This document shows positions 35,678 through 47,480 of a stretch of DNA of 64,000 nt, one piece after another. Source of the stretch: Candidatus Hydrogenedens sp. (GTDB lineage Bacteria > Hydrogenedentota > Hydrogenedentia > Hydrogenedentales > JAEUWI01); the NCBI GenBank assembly GCA_016125095.1, contig WGMK01000007.1, forward strand, positions 1-64,000, given 5' to 3'. The notes below the pieces were generated by a model. The model was given only the letters and a program-made list of their open reading frames with translations, did not search any database and was not told where the DNA came from. The position numbers and the translations under genes were made by a program. Each line of letters begins with the position of its first letter. Positions within the stretch are counted from its first letter, which is position 1.

Positions 35678-35867
35678 GCTTTGGAGCGCGCAAGACTTGC
35701 TTGCGCTTTTACCGAGGGAGCTTGCTCCCGTCGCCAGCCCACAAGTCCTGAACCGGCGCCATCCTGCCTGCGGAGCGAGGAAGCCGCGTGAGTTTGAAGC
35801 ATCATGTTCCGTGCCGGGAGCAAGCTCCCTCCGCGAAAGCGGCGGCAAGTCCGTCGCACTCCAAAGC
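35678..35867. repeat. Second long imperfect inverted repeat
   Basis: The left arm (35678-35732) begins GCTTTGGAG and ends in GGGAGCTTGCTCCC; the right arm (35812-35867) holds GGGAGCAAGCTCCC and ends ACTCCAAAGC. Arms contain their own short palindromes around GGAGC/GCTCC. With copy 1 of the composite repeat it fills most of the gap 35399-35923. No coding signal is seen. It could be a non-autonomous mobile element or its remnant. Confidence 0.65.
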
Positions 35868-35923
35868 AGCACGCTGCTCAAGAACTTTCCGGTAGCCCGC
35901 CTTACCGGCATTGGGCTGGTCTA

Positions 35924-37375
35924 TTACTTCCCCGTGATAAAGCCCTTGGGCTGGGGGTCGTGGGGGGTGTAGGGGAAGGGCATTTCCTGCGGGGTGACGC
36001 GGACGCCGGTGGTGAAACGGAAGGGCGTGTCCTTGTGCGGACCGGGGTAATTCAGCTCGATGAAGTAGAAGGTGTAGCCTTCGTCCTTGGGCTGCACGTT
36101 GGCGCGGTAGACGCCGGGGGCGGTGGGGGAGAGGTCCGTGGCTTCGTAGGTGGCGGTCACGCCGCGCACGTCGCGCGTCTTGGGATTGTAGGCCTGCCAG
36201 AGCTTCACGGATTCCGGTCCGACCGTGGTGCCGTCGCTCGAGGGCTGTAGTTCCGCCACGATGGTGCCGTCGTCCTCAAAGTGGAAGCTGTAGTTCGGGA
36301 TGGGCAGTCCAGCAACGACGGCGTGGTAAAACGCGCCGACGCTGGGCACGGCGGTATCGTCGAGCGGATGCCCGGCGTTGGGCACGTAGCGCAGCCACTT
36401 GGGCCCCTGCAGGTCGTCCCAGTAATACTGCGACGAATCCGGCACGAAGAACTGGTCGTTCGCGCCGTTCATGATGAACTTCGGCATCGTAAGCCGGTCG
36501 AGGTAGCTGTAAGGATCGACGATGTCGAGCAGCGCCTGGAACTCGGGGGTATCGAGCCAGTAGATCGCGCCGTTCGCGAGGTAATCGCCCACGGCGGCCG
36601 ACCAGCGGCCGTAGGACTGCCAGTGGTGGTGGAAGGACTCGACGGTGTTGAGCAGATCGATGACGCACGGCGCGATGGCGATGACGCGCTTGTCGACGAT
36701 GGCGGTGGTCCAGGTGGTCCAGCCGCGCTTCGAGCCGCCCGCCACGACGAAGTTTTCAATGGTATGGCCACCGCCCGCTTCCGAGGCGCAAAAGGTCTGG
36801 AGGGTGTCCATGGCGCGCACGACGGCCTTGGTCATGGGCATGCGCGCGAGCCATTCGGGGTCGCCCGTGTTGAAGAACTTGTCCCAGGTATAGGCGATCA
36901 TGGCGTCTTCCGAGCGCCCCCAGCCGAAAGCGTCGGCGAAGACCAGCGGCTGATTCGGCACCATGCGGATGCTGGCGGTCACGGTATTGGTGCGGCGGGC
37001 CATCGCCTCGAAATCGCCGTCGGCCCCGGGCGGATTGCCGCCCTTGCGGTTGCTGCCGCCGTCGATGTAGAGCATCGCCGACGGGTAATCGATCTGGTCC
37101 GGCACGGTGATGGTCAGCCAATGCTGCCACAGCGGGCGGTCCACCTCGGCCTTTGTGCGCCATTGCTGCGACGTCAGGTTGATGGTATACGACGTGACGC
37201 CCTCGCCCTCGTCCGTGCGCACCAGTTCCCACTTGTAGTTCGGGTCCGGCTTGGCCATGTAGGCGTCCAGCGCCGTCGGGTTATCGGTAGGACGGGCGTT
37301 GGGGTAGCCCTGCGCGAATACAGGCAGGGCGGCGAGGAGGGCAACTACGGCGAGGAGGCGGTGGCGGAACAGCAT
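35924..37375 (-). CDS. PhoPQ-activated pathogenicity-related (PqaA-type) secreted hydrolase
   Basis: 483 residues with a signal peptide (to about VFAQG). The alpha/beta-hydrolase-like body has VPDQIDYPSAMLYIDGGSN, the nucleophile in VVAGGSKRGWTTW, the acid in MNGANDQFF and His in VPNAGHPL. This is family PF10142, first described as PhoPQ-regulated in Salmonella but widespread in planctomycetes; biochemical function uncertain. ATG at 37375 has GGAG upstream; ATG at 37390 is an alternative. The gene lies between the two composite repeats. Confidence 0.85.
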   Translation of the reverse strand: MLFRHRLLAVVALLAALPVFAQGYPNARPTDNPTALDAYMAKPDPNYKWELVRTDEGEGVTSYTINLTSQQWRTKAEVDRPLWQHWLTITVPDQIDYPSAMLYIDGGSNRKGGNPPGADGDFEAMARRTNTVTASIRMVPNQPLVFADAFGWGRSEDAMIAYTWDKFFNTGDPEWLARMPMTKAVVRAMDTLQTFCASEAGGGHTIENFVVAGGSKRGWTTWTTAIVDKRVIAIAPCVIDLLNTVESFHHHWQSYGRWSAAVGDYLANGAIYWLDTPEFQALLDIVDPYSYLDRLTMPKFIMNGANDQFFVPDSSQYYWDDLQGPKWLRYVPNAGHPLDDTAVPSVGAFYHAVVAGLPIPNYSFHFEDDGTIVAELQPSSDGTTVGPESVKLWQAYNPKTRDVRGVTATYEATDLSPTAPGVYRANVQPKDEGYTFYFIELNYPGPHKDTPFRFTTGVRVTPQEMPFPYTPHDPQPKGFITGK

Positions 37376-37442
37376 GCGTGGGGACTCCATGGAAAATAAC
37401 CCTTCAGACCCGCGACCGGCATCCGGGGTTTCAGTAGGGGAC

Positions 37443-37766
37443 TCAGTCGTAGGTGGGCAGGCTGGGGTCGATGCGCAAGGCCCAGGCGTGAATGCCGCCG
37501 TCGAGGTTCAGCACGTTGGAGTAGCCATGCTGCAGCAGCGCGTGCTGCGCGTGGGCCGAGCGTCCGCCGTGGTGGCACATGCACACGATCTGACGATCCT
37601 TCCACGCGGCGAGGTCGGGGCGGTCCGGATCGAAGTCATGCACGTCCATGTGCATGCCGCCGTCGAGTTTGACGATTTCACGTTCGTATTCCGTGCGGAC
37701 ATCGAGCAGGAGGAATTCTTCGCCCGCGTCCATTTTCGCCTTGAGGTCTTCTACGGTGATGTTCAT
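37443..37766 (-). CDS. Rhodanese-like sulfurtransferase domain protein
   Basis: 107 residues, a single rhodanese domain: LLLDVRTEYERE at the start, the active-site loop CHHGGRSAHAQ with catalytic Cys, and LDGGIHAW at the end. Single-domain rhodaneses move sulfane sulfur in thiolation or cyanide and sulfide handling. It lies 67 nt upstream of the PqaA gene on the same strand and could share its transcript. Confidence 0.9.
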   Translation of the reverse strand: MNITVEDLKAKMDAGEEFLLLDVRTEYEREIVKLDGGMHMDVHDFDPDRPDLAAWKDRQIVCMCHHGGRSAHAQHALLQHGYSNVLNLDGGIHAWALRIDPSLPTYD

Positions 37767-37840
37767 TTTGAACTCCAGATTGCAGGTGAAGGTCGCGATC
37801 TTCGTTTGGTGATGGCCCGAATGCCCGATCCTAAGCCGTC

Positions 37841-37977
37841 TAACTTCGTCATTGCGAGGAGCGAGTCTTCGAGCGACGCGGCAACCTCTTTGACGCGAGG
37901 GCTACAACATCATGTGCTCTCGCTCGTACCGCCGTCCACGCGCCAAAGAGGTTGCCGCGCTTCGCTCGCAATGACGG
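37841..37977. repeat. Composite inverted repeat, copy 2
   Basis: Units at 37841-37897 (begins TAACTTCGTCATTGCGAGGA) and 37940-37977 (ends GCTCGCAATGACGG). Both match the units of copy 1 at 35454-35605, including the distinctive AGTCTTCGAGCGA. The order is direct-then-inverted here and inverted-then-direct in copy 1, so the pairs face each other across PqaA and the rhodanese gene. It fills most of the 245-nt gap before thiC. Confidence 0.8.
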
Positions 37978-38011
37978 AGAAAGCGACATTTCCCGGAGAA
38001 TCCCTCGCTAC

Positions 38012-39958
<1,947 letters not shown>

Positions 39959-39999
39959 TCAGTCCAAACCATAGCGGCGGTCGGCGCATTCCACGGTTC

Positions 40000-40413
40000 T
40001 TATTGACCGATTAGCTCCACCGGCCGCAAGGTTGAGATTTCTTGGTAGCTCAGAATTCGGCGGTCTTCGGTGACAAGTACATAATCACCGGTGATGGTTA
40101 ACGCCATCAAGATCCGATCCGCAGGATCGCGATGATAGTCATCGGAAAACAGCGCGGCGCGCATGGCGGTTTCTGGGCCGATGGGTATAACGACGATACG
40201 AGGGTCGGAAGCGGCGGTTCGAAGCCAATGCTGCGTCTCATCCGGCAATCGAAGATTGCCACGTTGAGAAAGCATTCCAACCTCCCAGAACGTAATTGCA
40301 GAAATTGCTACACTTCGCGGTGGCATCGCGTCCAGCGCCGCAATGATCGCATCGCTTAGTCTGGAATCGCCCTGGACCCACCAAACCCATACGTGGGTAT
40401 CCAGAAGAATCAC
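40000..40413 (-). CDS. PIN-domain toxin, VapC family
   Basis: 137 residues. It starts ILLDTHVWVWWV with the first acidic residue, then ITFWEVGML with a Glu, DPADRIL and TEDRRI, giving the four acidic residues of PIN nucleases. VapC toxins cleave tRNA or rRNA. It follows the antitoxin gene with a 4-nt overlap, the normal antitoxin-toxin order. Confidence 0.85.
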   Translation of the reverse strand: MILLDTHVWVWWVQGDSRLSDAIIAALDAMPPRSVAISAITFWEVGMLSQRGNLRLPDETQHWLRTAASDPRIVVIPIGPETAMRAALFSDDYHRDPADRILMALTITGDYVLVTEDRRILSYQEISTLRPVELIGQ

Positions 40414-40613
40414 CGCGCGGCTTCCCAGTCCGTTTCAGGAATCGCAGGTTCGAAGGGATGCTCGAAAGTATACGGCACGCCGCGGAATCGCCGGTACGAC
40501 AGGCAGTCTTCATCCGAAGCGAGGATGCTAACAGATACCCGTATTCCGTCCGGCAACGTGGCATTCTCATCCAGAATGATTACACCCTTATCGACATGTC
40601 CTCGAAGTACCAT
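40410..40613 (-). CDS. DUF104-like antitoxin partner of the PIN toxin
   Basis: 67 residues from ATG 40613 (AGGAT upstream). VLRGHVDKGVIILDENATLPDG is the small beta-domain pattern of DUF104-type antitoxins. The frame is open 36 nt further upstream, but the short start gives the family-typical N-terminus. Function as antitoxin is inferred from this pattern and from the coupling to the PIN gene. Confidence 0.75.
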   Translation of the reverse strand: MVLRGHVDKGVIILDENATLPDGIRVSVSILASDEDCLSYRRFRGVPYTFEHPFEPAIPETDWEAAR

Positions 40614-40660
40614 GTGGCTTATCCTATCTTTACAGGCACAGGATACCACATTGCCGACGT

Positions 40661-42034
40661 CTATTCAGGGAAACATTCCTGCATGCGTTTGAGGGTGCGG
40701 TGGGCGGCCTTCACGCAGTCATTCAGCGCAATGCCGCGGTAGGCATTGCCGGCGTAGACAAGCCCCGGGAACTGGCGTTCGCCGTAGTCGAGCACCTCGA
40801 GGTGCTTGCCGTGCTTGAGGTCGTATTGGGGGATGCCGCGCGGGTGGCGGTAAATGCGGCCGAACTCAGGCTGCTTCTTGATGCCGAGCAGACCGCTCAT
40901 GTCCCGCGTGAAGGCGTTGAGCAGATCGCGATCGCTCAGTTCGGAAGACTTAGGGTCGAGCGCGCCGCCGTACATGGTGCGCAGCAGGACGTAGCCCTCG
41001 GGGGCGCGATTGGGGAAGATGCTGCTGGACCACAGGCAGCCAAGCGCGCGCACGTTCTCGTTGCGCGGCGCGAGGAATCCGAAGCCGTCGAGCGGGTGTT
41101 CGATGTCTTCGCGGCGGAAGCCCGTGCAAAAAACGGTGATGGGCGCATAGGGAATTTCGGCCAGAGCCGCGCCCTGCCGGCGGTCGAGGTCGGCCATCAT
41201 GCGGCCGGCGGCGTGTGAAGGTATTGCAAGCACCAGGCCCTGCGAGCGGTATTCTTTGCCTTGGGCCGTGGTGACCAGGAAGCGGTCGTCGCGCCGTTCG
41301 ATGCGCGTCACACCCTCGTTGAGCCGCACGCGGTCGCCCAGCGCGGCGCCTGCGGCCTCAATCAGCGTACCCATGCCGTTGGGAAAGCTGGTGAGCTTGC
41401 CGGTCATGCCGGTGGGGCCGGCCTTCTTCTTCTCGGCCGCCATCGCCTTCATGCCGTTGAACAGGCTGCCGTGCTTTTGCTCCATCTCCACCAGCATGGG
41501 GAAGGCGTGCTCGACCGAGAGTTTTTTCGGATCGCCCGCGAACACGCCCGAAATCATGGGGGTGACCAGGTAGTCCGCGACCTCGGGGCCCAGGCGTCGC
41601 GCGGCGAAATCCCACACCGTCTCCGGCTCTGTGCTCTTGCGGCGCGGACGGAGCGGCTCTTGCATCATGCGGAGTTTGCCGCCCAGCGAGAGCGCGCGCG
41701 TGAACAGAAACGCGGGCGGCGGCTTGATCTCGTGCAGCTTGTTATTCCGAAGGATGAACCGCTTCGAGGCCGCGTCGTTCGCCGTCACGGTCTGACCGTC
41801 GATCTTCAGGTCCTTCAGCCACTGCTTGGTCTGGGGCTCCTTGTCGAGCCAGCCGTTCGGGCCCCATTCGCACACGAAGCCGTTCATGCGGTCCGAGTAG
41901 CAGGTGCCCCCCAGGCGGCTGGCACCCTCGAGCAGCATCACATGCTGGGGCCGGTAAAAACGCGACAGGTAGTAGGCCGAGCACAGCCCGGAAATGCCAC
42001 CGCCGATAACCAGAATCTTGACCTCTTCCGCCAT
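40661..42034 (-). CDS. hemY: Protoporphyrinogen oxidase, HemY type
   Basis: 457 residues. FAD dinucleotide motif VIGGGISGLCSAYYL followed by the HemY ribbon (EGASRLGGTC), WGPNGWLDKEP, LVTPMISGVFAGDP and the closing GNAYRGIALNDCVKAA. It oxidises protoporphyrinogen IX (or coproporphyrinogen) in haem synthesis using FAD and oxygen. It is next to hemN on the same strand, 21 nt apart. Confidence 0.92.
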   Translation of the reverse strand: MAEEVKILVIGGGISGLCSAYYLSRFYRPQHVMLLEGASRLGGTCYSDRMNGFVCEWGPNGWLDKEPQTKQWLKDLKIDGQTVTANDAASKRFILRNNKLHEIKPPPAFLFTRALSLGGKLRMMQEPLRPRRKSTEPETVWDFAARRLGPEVADYLVTPMISGVFAGDPKKLSVEHAFPMLVEMEQKHGSLFNGMKAMAAEKKKAGPTGMTGKLTSFPNGMGTLIEAAGAALGDRVRLNEGVTRIERRDDRFLVTTAQGKEYRSQGLVLAIPSHAAGRMMADLDRRQGAALAEIPYAPITVFCTGFRREDIEHPLDGFGFLAPRNENVRALGCLWSSSIFPNRAPEGYVLLRTMYGGALDPKSSELSDRDLLNAFTRDMSGLLGIKKQPEFGRIYRHPRGIPQYDLKHGKHLEVLDYGERQFPGLVYAGNAYRGIALNDCVKAAHRTLKRMQECFPE

Positions 42035-42055
42035 GCGTTCAATTGACCTTCCGCG

Positions 42056-43444
42056 TTAAACCGTTCGAGAAAATGCCTTGAATGATGCGGGATTCTTGAG
42101 ATAAGCGTCGAACACCATGCAGACATTCCGCACGAAGATCTGACCCAGCGGGAGCACGCGCAGCGCGCCATTCTCTTCGGCGGTAAAGCCTTCCTCATGG
42201 TATTCGCGCAGGGTCTCCGCCTCGGCCGCGAAGTATTCGTGGTAGTCCACGCCGTAGCGCTGCCGGAGCTCCGCGAAGTCCAGATGGAAATTACACATCA
42301 ATTGCCGGATGGTCCACCGCCGGATGATGTCGTCCAGCGTCAGCCGAATGCCCGTCATGGTGGGCAGCGTACCGGCGTCGAGCGCCTGGTTGTACTTCAC
42401 CGGGCGCTTCTCGTTCTGCGCGTAGCAGCCACCCACCTCGCCGATGGCCGAAGTGCCGAAGCCGAGCATGTCGGCGGCAGGCACCACCGAATACCCCATG
42501 AAGTTGCGGTGCAGGCGCCGTTCGCGCAGGGCGATGCTCAACTCGTCCTCCGGCAGGGCGAAGTGATCCATGCCAATGGCGTCGTAGCCGCCTGCGGTAA
42601 ACAAGCGGCGGGCGTCGGCGAACAGTTCCCACTTCTCCGCGCCGCTCGGGCGCGGGAACGCCTCCAGCTTCTGCTGGTGCTTGATCATCTGCGGCAGGTG
42701 GGCATAGCTGTACACCGCCAGGCGATCGGGCCGAATGCCGATGACAGTCTCCACGGTCTTCCGCCATGCGTCCGCCGTCTGCTGCGGCAGGCCGTAAATG
42801 AGGTCGATGTTGATGCCCTCGAAGCCCAGTTCTCGGCAGCGGTCGAACAGCGTACGCGTCTGCTCCTCGGTCTGATTGCGCCCGATGGCCTGCTGCACGT
42901 CCGGGTCCAGATCCTGCACGCCCATGCTGATGCGGTTGAAGCCCAGCTGCCGGAGTACCTTCAACTGCTCGTGCGTCGTCACGCGCGGGTCTACCTCCAG
43001 CGCGATTTCAGCGTCGGGGGTAAACTGGAAGAGCGACGCGATCTTGCCGTGCAGGCGCTCTATCTGGTCCACGCGCAGATAGGTGGGCGTGCCGCCGCCC
43101 CAGTGCAGCTGGGCCACCTTGCGCCGCCGGGGCAGCCGCTCGGCCACGCGGTCGAACTCGAGCGACAGGTAGTCCAGATAGGCATCCGAGATTTCCTGAC
43201 GCTTTGAAATTACGACATTGCAGCCGCAGAAGAGGCAGCGTTCGTGGCAGAAGGGGATGTGCACGTAGATGGACAGCGGGTCGTCGTGCTGCGCGTCGGC
43301 GGCATCCAGCGCGGCGAGATACTCCTCCGGTCCGAATTCGTCGTTCCATTCGGGCGCCGTGGGGTAGCTCGTATACCGCGGGCCGGGGCGATCGTAGCGT
43401 TCCAGCAGTTCGCGCGTGACTTCTATCGGGCTCTCGTCGGACAT
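42056..43444 (-). CDS. hemN: Oxygen-independent coproporphyrinogen III oxidase
   Basis: 462 residues. Radical SAM motif HIPFCHERCLFCGC (CX3CX2C), then WGGGTPTYL, GVQDLDPDVQQAIGRNQ and the HemN C-terminal domain starting near 370. The N-terminal YDRPGPRYTSYPTAPEW is diagnostic of true HemN rather than HemW. Together with the oxygen-dependent HemY it suggests haem synthesis in changing oxygen conditions. Confidence 0.95.
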   Translation of the reverse strand: MSDESPIEVTRELLERYDRPGPRYTSYPTAPEWNDEFGPEEYLAALDAADAQHDDPLSIYVHIPFCHERCLFCGCNVVISKRQEISDAYLDYLSLEFDRVAERLPRRRKVAQLHWGGGTPTYLRVDQIERLHGKIASLFQFTPDAEIALEVDPRVTTHEQLKVLRQLGFNRISMGVQDLDPDVQQAIGRNQTEEQTRTLFDRCRELGFEGINIDLIYGLPQQTADAWRKTVETVIGIRPDRLAVYSYAHLPQMIKHQQKLEAFPRPSGAEKWELFADARRLFTAGGYDAIGMDHFALPEDELSIALRERRLHRNFMGYSVVPAADMLGFGTSAIGEVGGCYAQNEKRPVKYNQALDAGTLPTMTGIRLTLDDIIRRWTIRQLMCNFHLDFAELRQRYGVDYHEYFAAEAETLREYHEEGFTAEENGALRVLPLGQIFVRNVCMVFDAYLKNPASFKAFSRTV

Positions 43445-43489
43445 GTCGGCTCCTTCGCCCCCAGTATACTCCTCCCGGAGGCCCGCCTG

Positions 43490-44671
43490 CTATTGGTCCA
43501 GACCCACCCACATGGCGACGCCCTGACGAAGCACGAGGCTCCAGCCCTCCCGCTCCACCGCCGTCGGTGTGACCAGGTTGGTACGGCCGAGCACAATGCC
43601 GTCCAGCACGGCGGCAACTTCGCCCACCACTTTGCCGGCCGGAATCGGGGCCGCGAGCGTTTCAGGCAGGTTCCACAGGTATTTCACGCGGTCCTGTTCG
43701 TCGGGCAGCAGTTCGGCCTCGATGGCCGTCTCCGGGGTCAGCCGGATGGTGGGCTCCTTGGCCGCCAGCACTTCCACCGGTGCTCCAAGCGGCACGCCCG
43801 GCTCGGCGAGTGCCACCTTGCGCATGGAGTCGAAGGCCTGCTCCATGGCTTCCTGCGCGCGATTGAAGCGGCTGTACTTGGACGGGTCGCCCATGACGAC
43901 CGCGATCAGCCGGACGCCGTTCCGTTCGGCGGTAGCCGTAACACAGAATCCGGCCGCCTTGATGTAGCCGGTCTTCATTCCATCGCACCCGGGCATTCGC
44001 CACAGCAGCTTGTTCGTGTTGAATTTCACCGCGTCGGTCGGCCGAAACTTGAGTTCCTTCATGGAGACCAGCTCGCGGATAAGGGGATGCTTGAGGCATT
44101 CGCGCGCCAAGAGCGACATATCGCGGGCCGTGGTCCAGTCGAAGTCATCTCCCTCGTCCGGGGGCAGGCCGTGCATGCTGAAGAACTTCGTGTGCTCCAT
44201 GCCGAGCTCTGCGGCGCGCTTGTTCATGGCCTGCCGGTAAACGTCTTCGCTGCCCCAGAGCGAGAGTGCCATGGCCATCGCAGCATCGTTGGCCGATGCA
44301 ACCGCCAGCGCGCGCAGCATGTCATGCAGCGGCCAGACCTCGCCGGCCTTCAATTGCACCTGCGTACCGCCCATGGCCTGCGCGTGCTCGGTCACGGGGA
44401 TTGGCGTATCGAGCTGCACCAGCCCGGACTCGATGCCTTCCGCAATCAGGAGCATCATCATGAGTTTAATCATGCTCGCGGGCGGCCTCACCTGGTCCGC
44501 GTTCTCTTCGTAGAGCACCCGTCCGGTTTCCGCTTCCGTGAGAATAATGCTCACGGGCAATTGCGAGAGCCGTTGGGTATCGGGATGCGCGGCGAAGGCC
44601 GGGCGGACAAGAAAGGAGACTGCAAGCAAAAGTGCGAGCAAGGTACGGTACATCGAGGGAAGGACTTTCAC
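43490..44671 (-). CDS. dacA: D-alanyl-D-alanine carboxypeptidase (DacA/PBP5 type)
   Basis: 393 residues with a signal peptide (to about AFAAH). Penicillin-binding motifs are in order: SxxK in PPASMIKLMM, SxN in SANDAAM and KTG in MKTGYIKAAGFC. A C-terminal PBP5-like domain follows (about 285-380). It trims pentapeptides in peptidoglycan. The usual amphipathic C-terminal anchor is short or missing. Confidence 0.92.
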   Translation of the reverse strand: MKVLPSMYRTLLALLLAVSFLVRPAFAAHPDTQRLSQLPVSIILTEAETGRVLYEENADQVRPPASMIKLMMMLLIAEGIESGLVQLDTPIPVTEHAQAMGGTQVQLKAGEVWPLHDMLRALAVASANDAAMAMALSLWGSEDVYRQAMNKRAAELGMEHTKFFSMHGLPPDEGDDFDWTTARDMSLLARECLKHPLIRELVSMKELKFRPTDAVKFNTNKLLWRMPGCDGMKTGYIKAAGFCVTATAERNGVRLIAVVMGDPSKYSRFNRAQEAMEQAFDSMRKVALAEPGVPLGAPVEVLAAKEPTIRLTPETAIEAELLPDEQDRVKYLWNLPETLAAPIPAGKVVGEVAAVLDGIVLGRTNLVTPTAVEREGWSLVLRQGVAMWVGLDQ

Positions 44672-44681
44672 AGTTCGAGGT

Positions 44682-47480
44682 CTAGTTAGCGCTGGCGCCG
44701 GCAGGGGCCGCGTCGGAATGATGAAGTTTCTGCAGCAATTCGTCCATCGTGAACGGCTTGGTCAATACGCCGCTCAAGTTAACGAGTTCCGGGCGATTCG
44801 CGGCGACACCCGTCATGGCGTAGACGGGGACCGACTCCAGACCGGGTAATGCCTGAATCGCGCTGGCGGTTTCATTCGGTGGCATATCGGGACTGTCCGC
44901 GTCGAGGAAGACCGCGCGCGGCCGCGTGTTGCGCGCCAGCAGCAGGCCCTGTTCCAGCGTACGCGCGGTGCTGCAGGGCGTCTGGCGCAGCATCAATCCG
45001 AAGTCGAGCCACTGCAGCAGGTGGGGGTCGCTGTCTATCACGAGGACGCTGGTTTCCTTCGGCGCGGGCGCCGGTTCCTGTTGCAGCGTGGATTCGCGGT
45101 TCCGGGCGGCATCGACGGCCTGATACAGGGCGTCTCCATCGAAGGGCTTCTTGAGGAACCAGATGCCCTCGCGTGCCTCGAAGGTGCCGGGCCAGAAATC
45201 GGGGGAGACTTCCGTAATGTAGAGTCGCGGAATCGGGTTGAGGGCGGGGTTCGCGGCCAGAATCCGTTCCGTGCCATTGCCGAGTTTGTCGCGAGAATCG
45301 GTGTTGACGATCACGAGATCAAGCGGGGGGAGGTCGTCCAGCGCCCGCAACAGGTTGTGCGGCGCAGAGAAGCTGCGCACGGTAATCCCGAAGTGCGCGA
45401 TCAGGCGCGCCAGACAATCCGAGGAAATCCGCTCCGGGTCGATGATGGCTATCGTGCAGCCCTCGAATCGCTGCTCGTTGCGCGGTGTGGCGCTGTCGAC
45501 GGCCGCTTCCGGCAGGTGCAGCGTGAAGGTACTTCCCCGGCCGACTTCACTGTCGATGACAATCGTGCCTCCATGCGCCTCGACGATGTTCTTGGCGATC
45601 GAGAGTCCGATACCCGCGCCTTCATAGCGCCGGGTCTTGCTGCTGTCCACCTGGAAGAACTTGTGGAAGATGCGCTCGTGATACGCGGGGTCGATGCCGA
45701 TTCCCGTGTCGGCGACGGCAATCGAGATGGATCCGTCGTCGCCCCGGTGGCCTTGCAGCTCGATGCGGCCGCCGCGGTTCGTGAATTTCACCGCGTTGTG
45801 CAGCAGAATGCCGAGCACCTGCACCAGTTTGGGCCGGTCGCCCCAGAGCATGGCATCGTCGAGATCGACGGTGATGTCCACGGCGATCTGCTTATCCGAG
45901 GCTTGGGGCAGGATGGAATCCGCGGCTTCCTTCAGCAGATCGCTGCCGCCCAGCAGGTTCCACTCGAGCTCGACGCCGCGGATTTCCATGCGGCTGAAAT
46001 CAATCATTTCGTTGATGAGCCCGCCCAGCCGCGTCAGGTTCCGATGCACAATCTGGAGGGCATCGCGCTGCGGACTGGCAAGCTCGCCGAGATTCTCCGA
46101 CTCCAGCAACTCAACGTACCCTTGCACCGTACTCAACGGCGTCCGGAGTTCATGGCTCACGTTGGAAAGAAAGCCGTCCTTCGCGCGGTCGTGTCGGCGT
46201 AGCTCCTCATTGGCGAGCTGTAACTTTTCCGCGCGGCGCCGGAGTTCCTGCTCGAGCGACTTGAGTTCGGAGATGTCCGAGATGACCAGCGAGAACCGCG
46301 GGCCGCCCGGATCGTCCTCCTCGCGCACGACGCCGATGGCCGTCATGGTTGCCACGGCCTCGCCCGCGCTGGTCATAAAGGTCAGTTCCTGCCGCATCGT
46401 CGCGGCCTGCTTTCCCGGGTCGCGGGTCAACAGGTTAAGCAGGCGCACCTTGCCCGGCGCGTCCACCAGCTGAATGATGTCGCTGCCGAGCAGTTGTTCG
46501 GCGGGCCGCCCGAGAATCTCGCAAATGCGCTCGTTGGCGAAAGCGATACGAAGGTTTTCGTCGAGGGTCAGGAAGCCCTCGCTCATGTTCAGCAGCAGCT
46601 GCCGCAGGCGGCGGCGGCTCTGGCGGAGCTTCTGGGTTTGTTCCGCCACCAGTTCCTCGAGGCTGTTCGCATAGCGCTCTACGCGCTGGGTCAAACGGTG
46701 CTCCCGCGTGCGATCGCGCACCGTTGCCAGCGTGGCCGTCAGTTTGCCGTTCTCGTCCAGCACCGGCTTGCCGTTGATAATGAAGTGCCGTTCGTCGCCA
46801 TTAACGTTGAAGCGCACCTGGTATTCGCTCGTGAGTCCGTGCTGCCGCTTCTCGAAATTCTCGGCGATCTCCAGCACATCCAGCTGTTGGGCGAGCTCTC
46901 GAATATTCATGTGCATGACCTGCGCCTGCTTGAGTCCGGTCATCTCCACGAACTTGTCGTTCACCATCTTGATGTTGCCGTTCTGGTCGCTGAGCACCAC
47001 GCCTTCGTGCATGTGCTGCGCCAGATGCCAGAACCGCTCACCGATTTCCTCGATATCCTCGCCGGTGCGCCCGATAGAGAACATCACCGTGAACAGGCCG
47101 AGCATCACGCTGGATACGCCCATGAAGCGGGAAATATTCTCGGCCGCAAACCACTGCGACGGCATGATGACGATGTCGGTGGCGAATCCCGCGACGCTCA
47201 ACGCCGCCCCGAAAATCAGGAGCAGCAGCCCCATGCCCAGGAAGAACCGTTCGATTCGGCGGGCCTTGTAGCGCGCCAGCAGCGTGCCGCTCGCGAAGAG
47301 CGGAATCGAAACCGACAGCAGCAGCACGATGATGCGCACGTAGAGATCGGCCAGCTGCACCGAAAAGGCAACGCCGCCGAAGCCGATGACCACCGGTATG
47401 AGATAGCGCCAGAGCCGGTCGCGTGTATAGCGGCGGCGGAGAATGCGGGGTTCGCCCTCGGTGGCCGGGGGACGTTTCAT
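44682..47480 (-). CDS. Hybrid sensor histidine kinase with two receiver domains
   Basis: 932 residues. Four hydrophobic segments (about 25-136), two PAS domains (about 150-260, 295-405), a HisKA domain with H443 in [12 protein letters not shown], and an ATPase with N/G boxes ([22 protein letters not shown]). Two receiver domains follow: REC1 (675-790) has Asn at the phospho-acceptor place (DLVIVN, N726), REC2 (811-925) keeps Asp (AVFLD, D860). So REC1 is a pseudo-receiver. Output partner unknown. It overlaps rnhA by 4 nt. Confidence 0.9.
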   Translation of the reverse strand: MKRPPATEGEPRILRRRYTRDRLWRYLIPVVIGFGGVAFSVQLADLYVRIIVLLLSVSIPLFASGTLLARYKARRIERFFLGMGLLLLIFGAALSVAGFATDIVIMPSQWFAAENISRFMGVSSVMLGLFTVMFSIGRTGEDIEEIGERFWHLAQHMHEGVVLSDQNGNIKMVNDKFVEMTGLKQAQVMHMNIRELAQQLDVLEIAENFEKRQHGLTSEYQVRFNVNGDERHFIINGKPVLDENGKLTATLATVRDRTREHRLTQRVERYANSLEELVAEQTQKLRQSRRRLRQLLLNMSEGFLTLDENLRIAFANERICEILGRPAEQLLGSDIIQLVDAPGKVRLLNLLTRDPGKQAATMRQELTFMTSAGEAVATMTAIGVVREEDDPGGPRFSLVISDISELKSLEQELRRRAEKLQLANEELRRHDRAKDGFLSNVSHELRTPLSTVQGYVELLESENLGELASPQRDALQIVHRNLTRLGGLINEMIDFSRMEIRGVELEWNLLGGSDLLKEAADSILPQASDKQIAVDITVDLDDAMLWGDRPKLVQVLGILLHNAVKFTNRGGRIELQGHRGDDGSISIAVADTGIGIDPAYHERIFHKFFQVDSSKTRRYEGAGIGLSIAKNIVEAHGGTIVIDSEVGRGSTFTLHLPEAAVDSATPRNEQRFEGCTIAIIDPERISSDCLARLIAHFGITVRSFSAPHNLLRALDDLPPLDLVIVNTDSRDKLGNGTERILAANPALNPIPRLYITEVSPDFWPGTFEAREGIWFLKKPFDGDALYQAVDAARNRESTLQQEPAPAPKETSVLVIDSDPHLLQWLDFGLMLRQTPCSTARTLEQGLLLARNTRPRAVFLDADSPDMPPNETASAIQALPGLESVPVYAMTGVAANRPELVNLSGVLTKPFTMDELLQKLHHSDAAPAGASAN

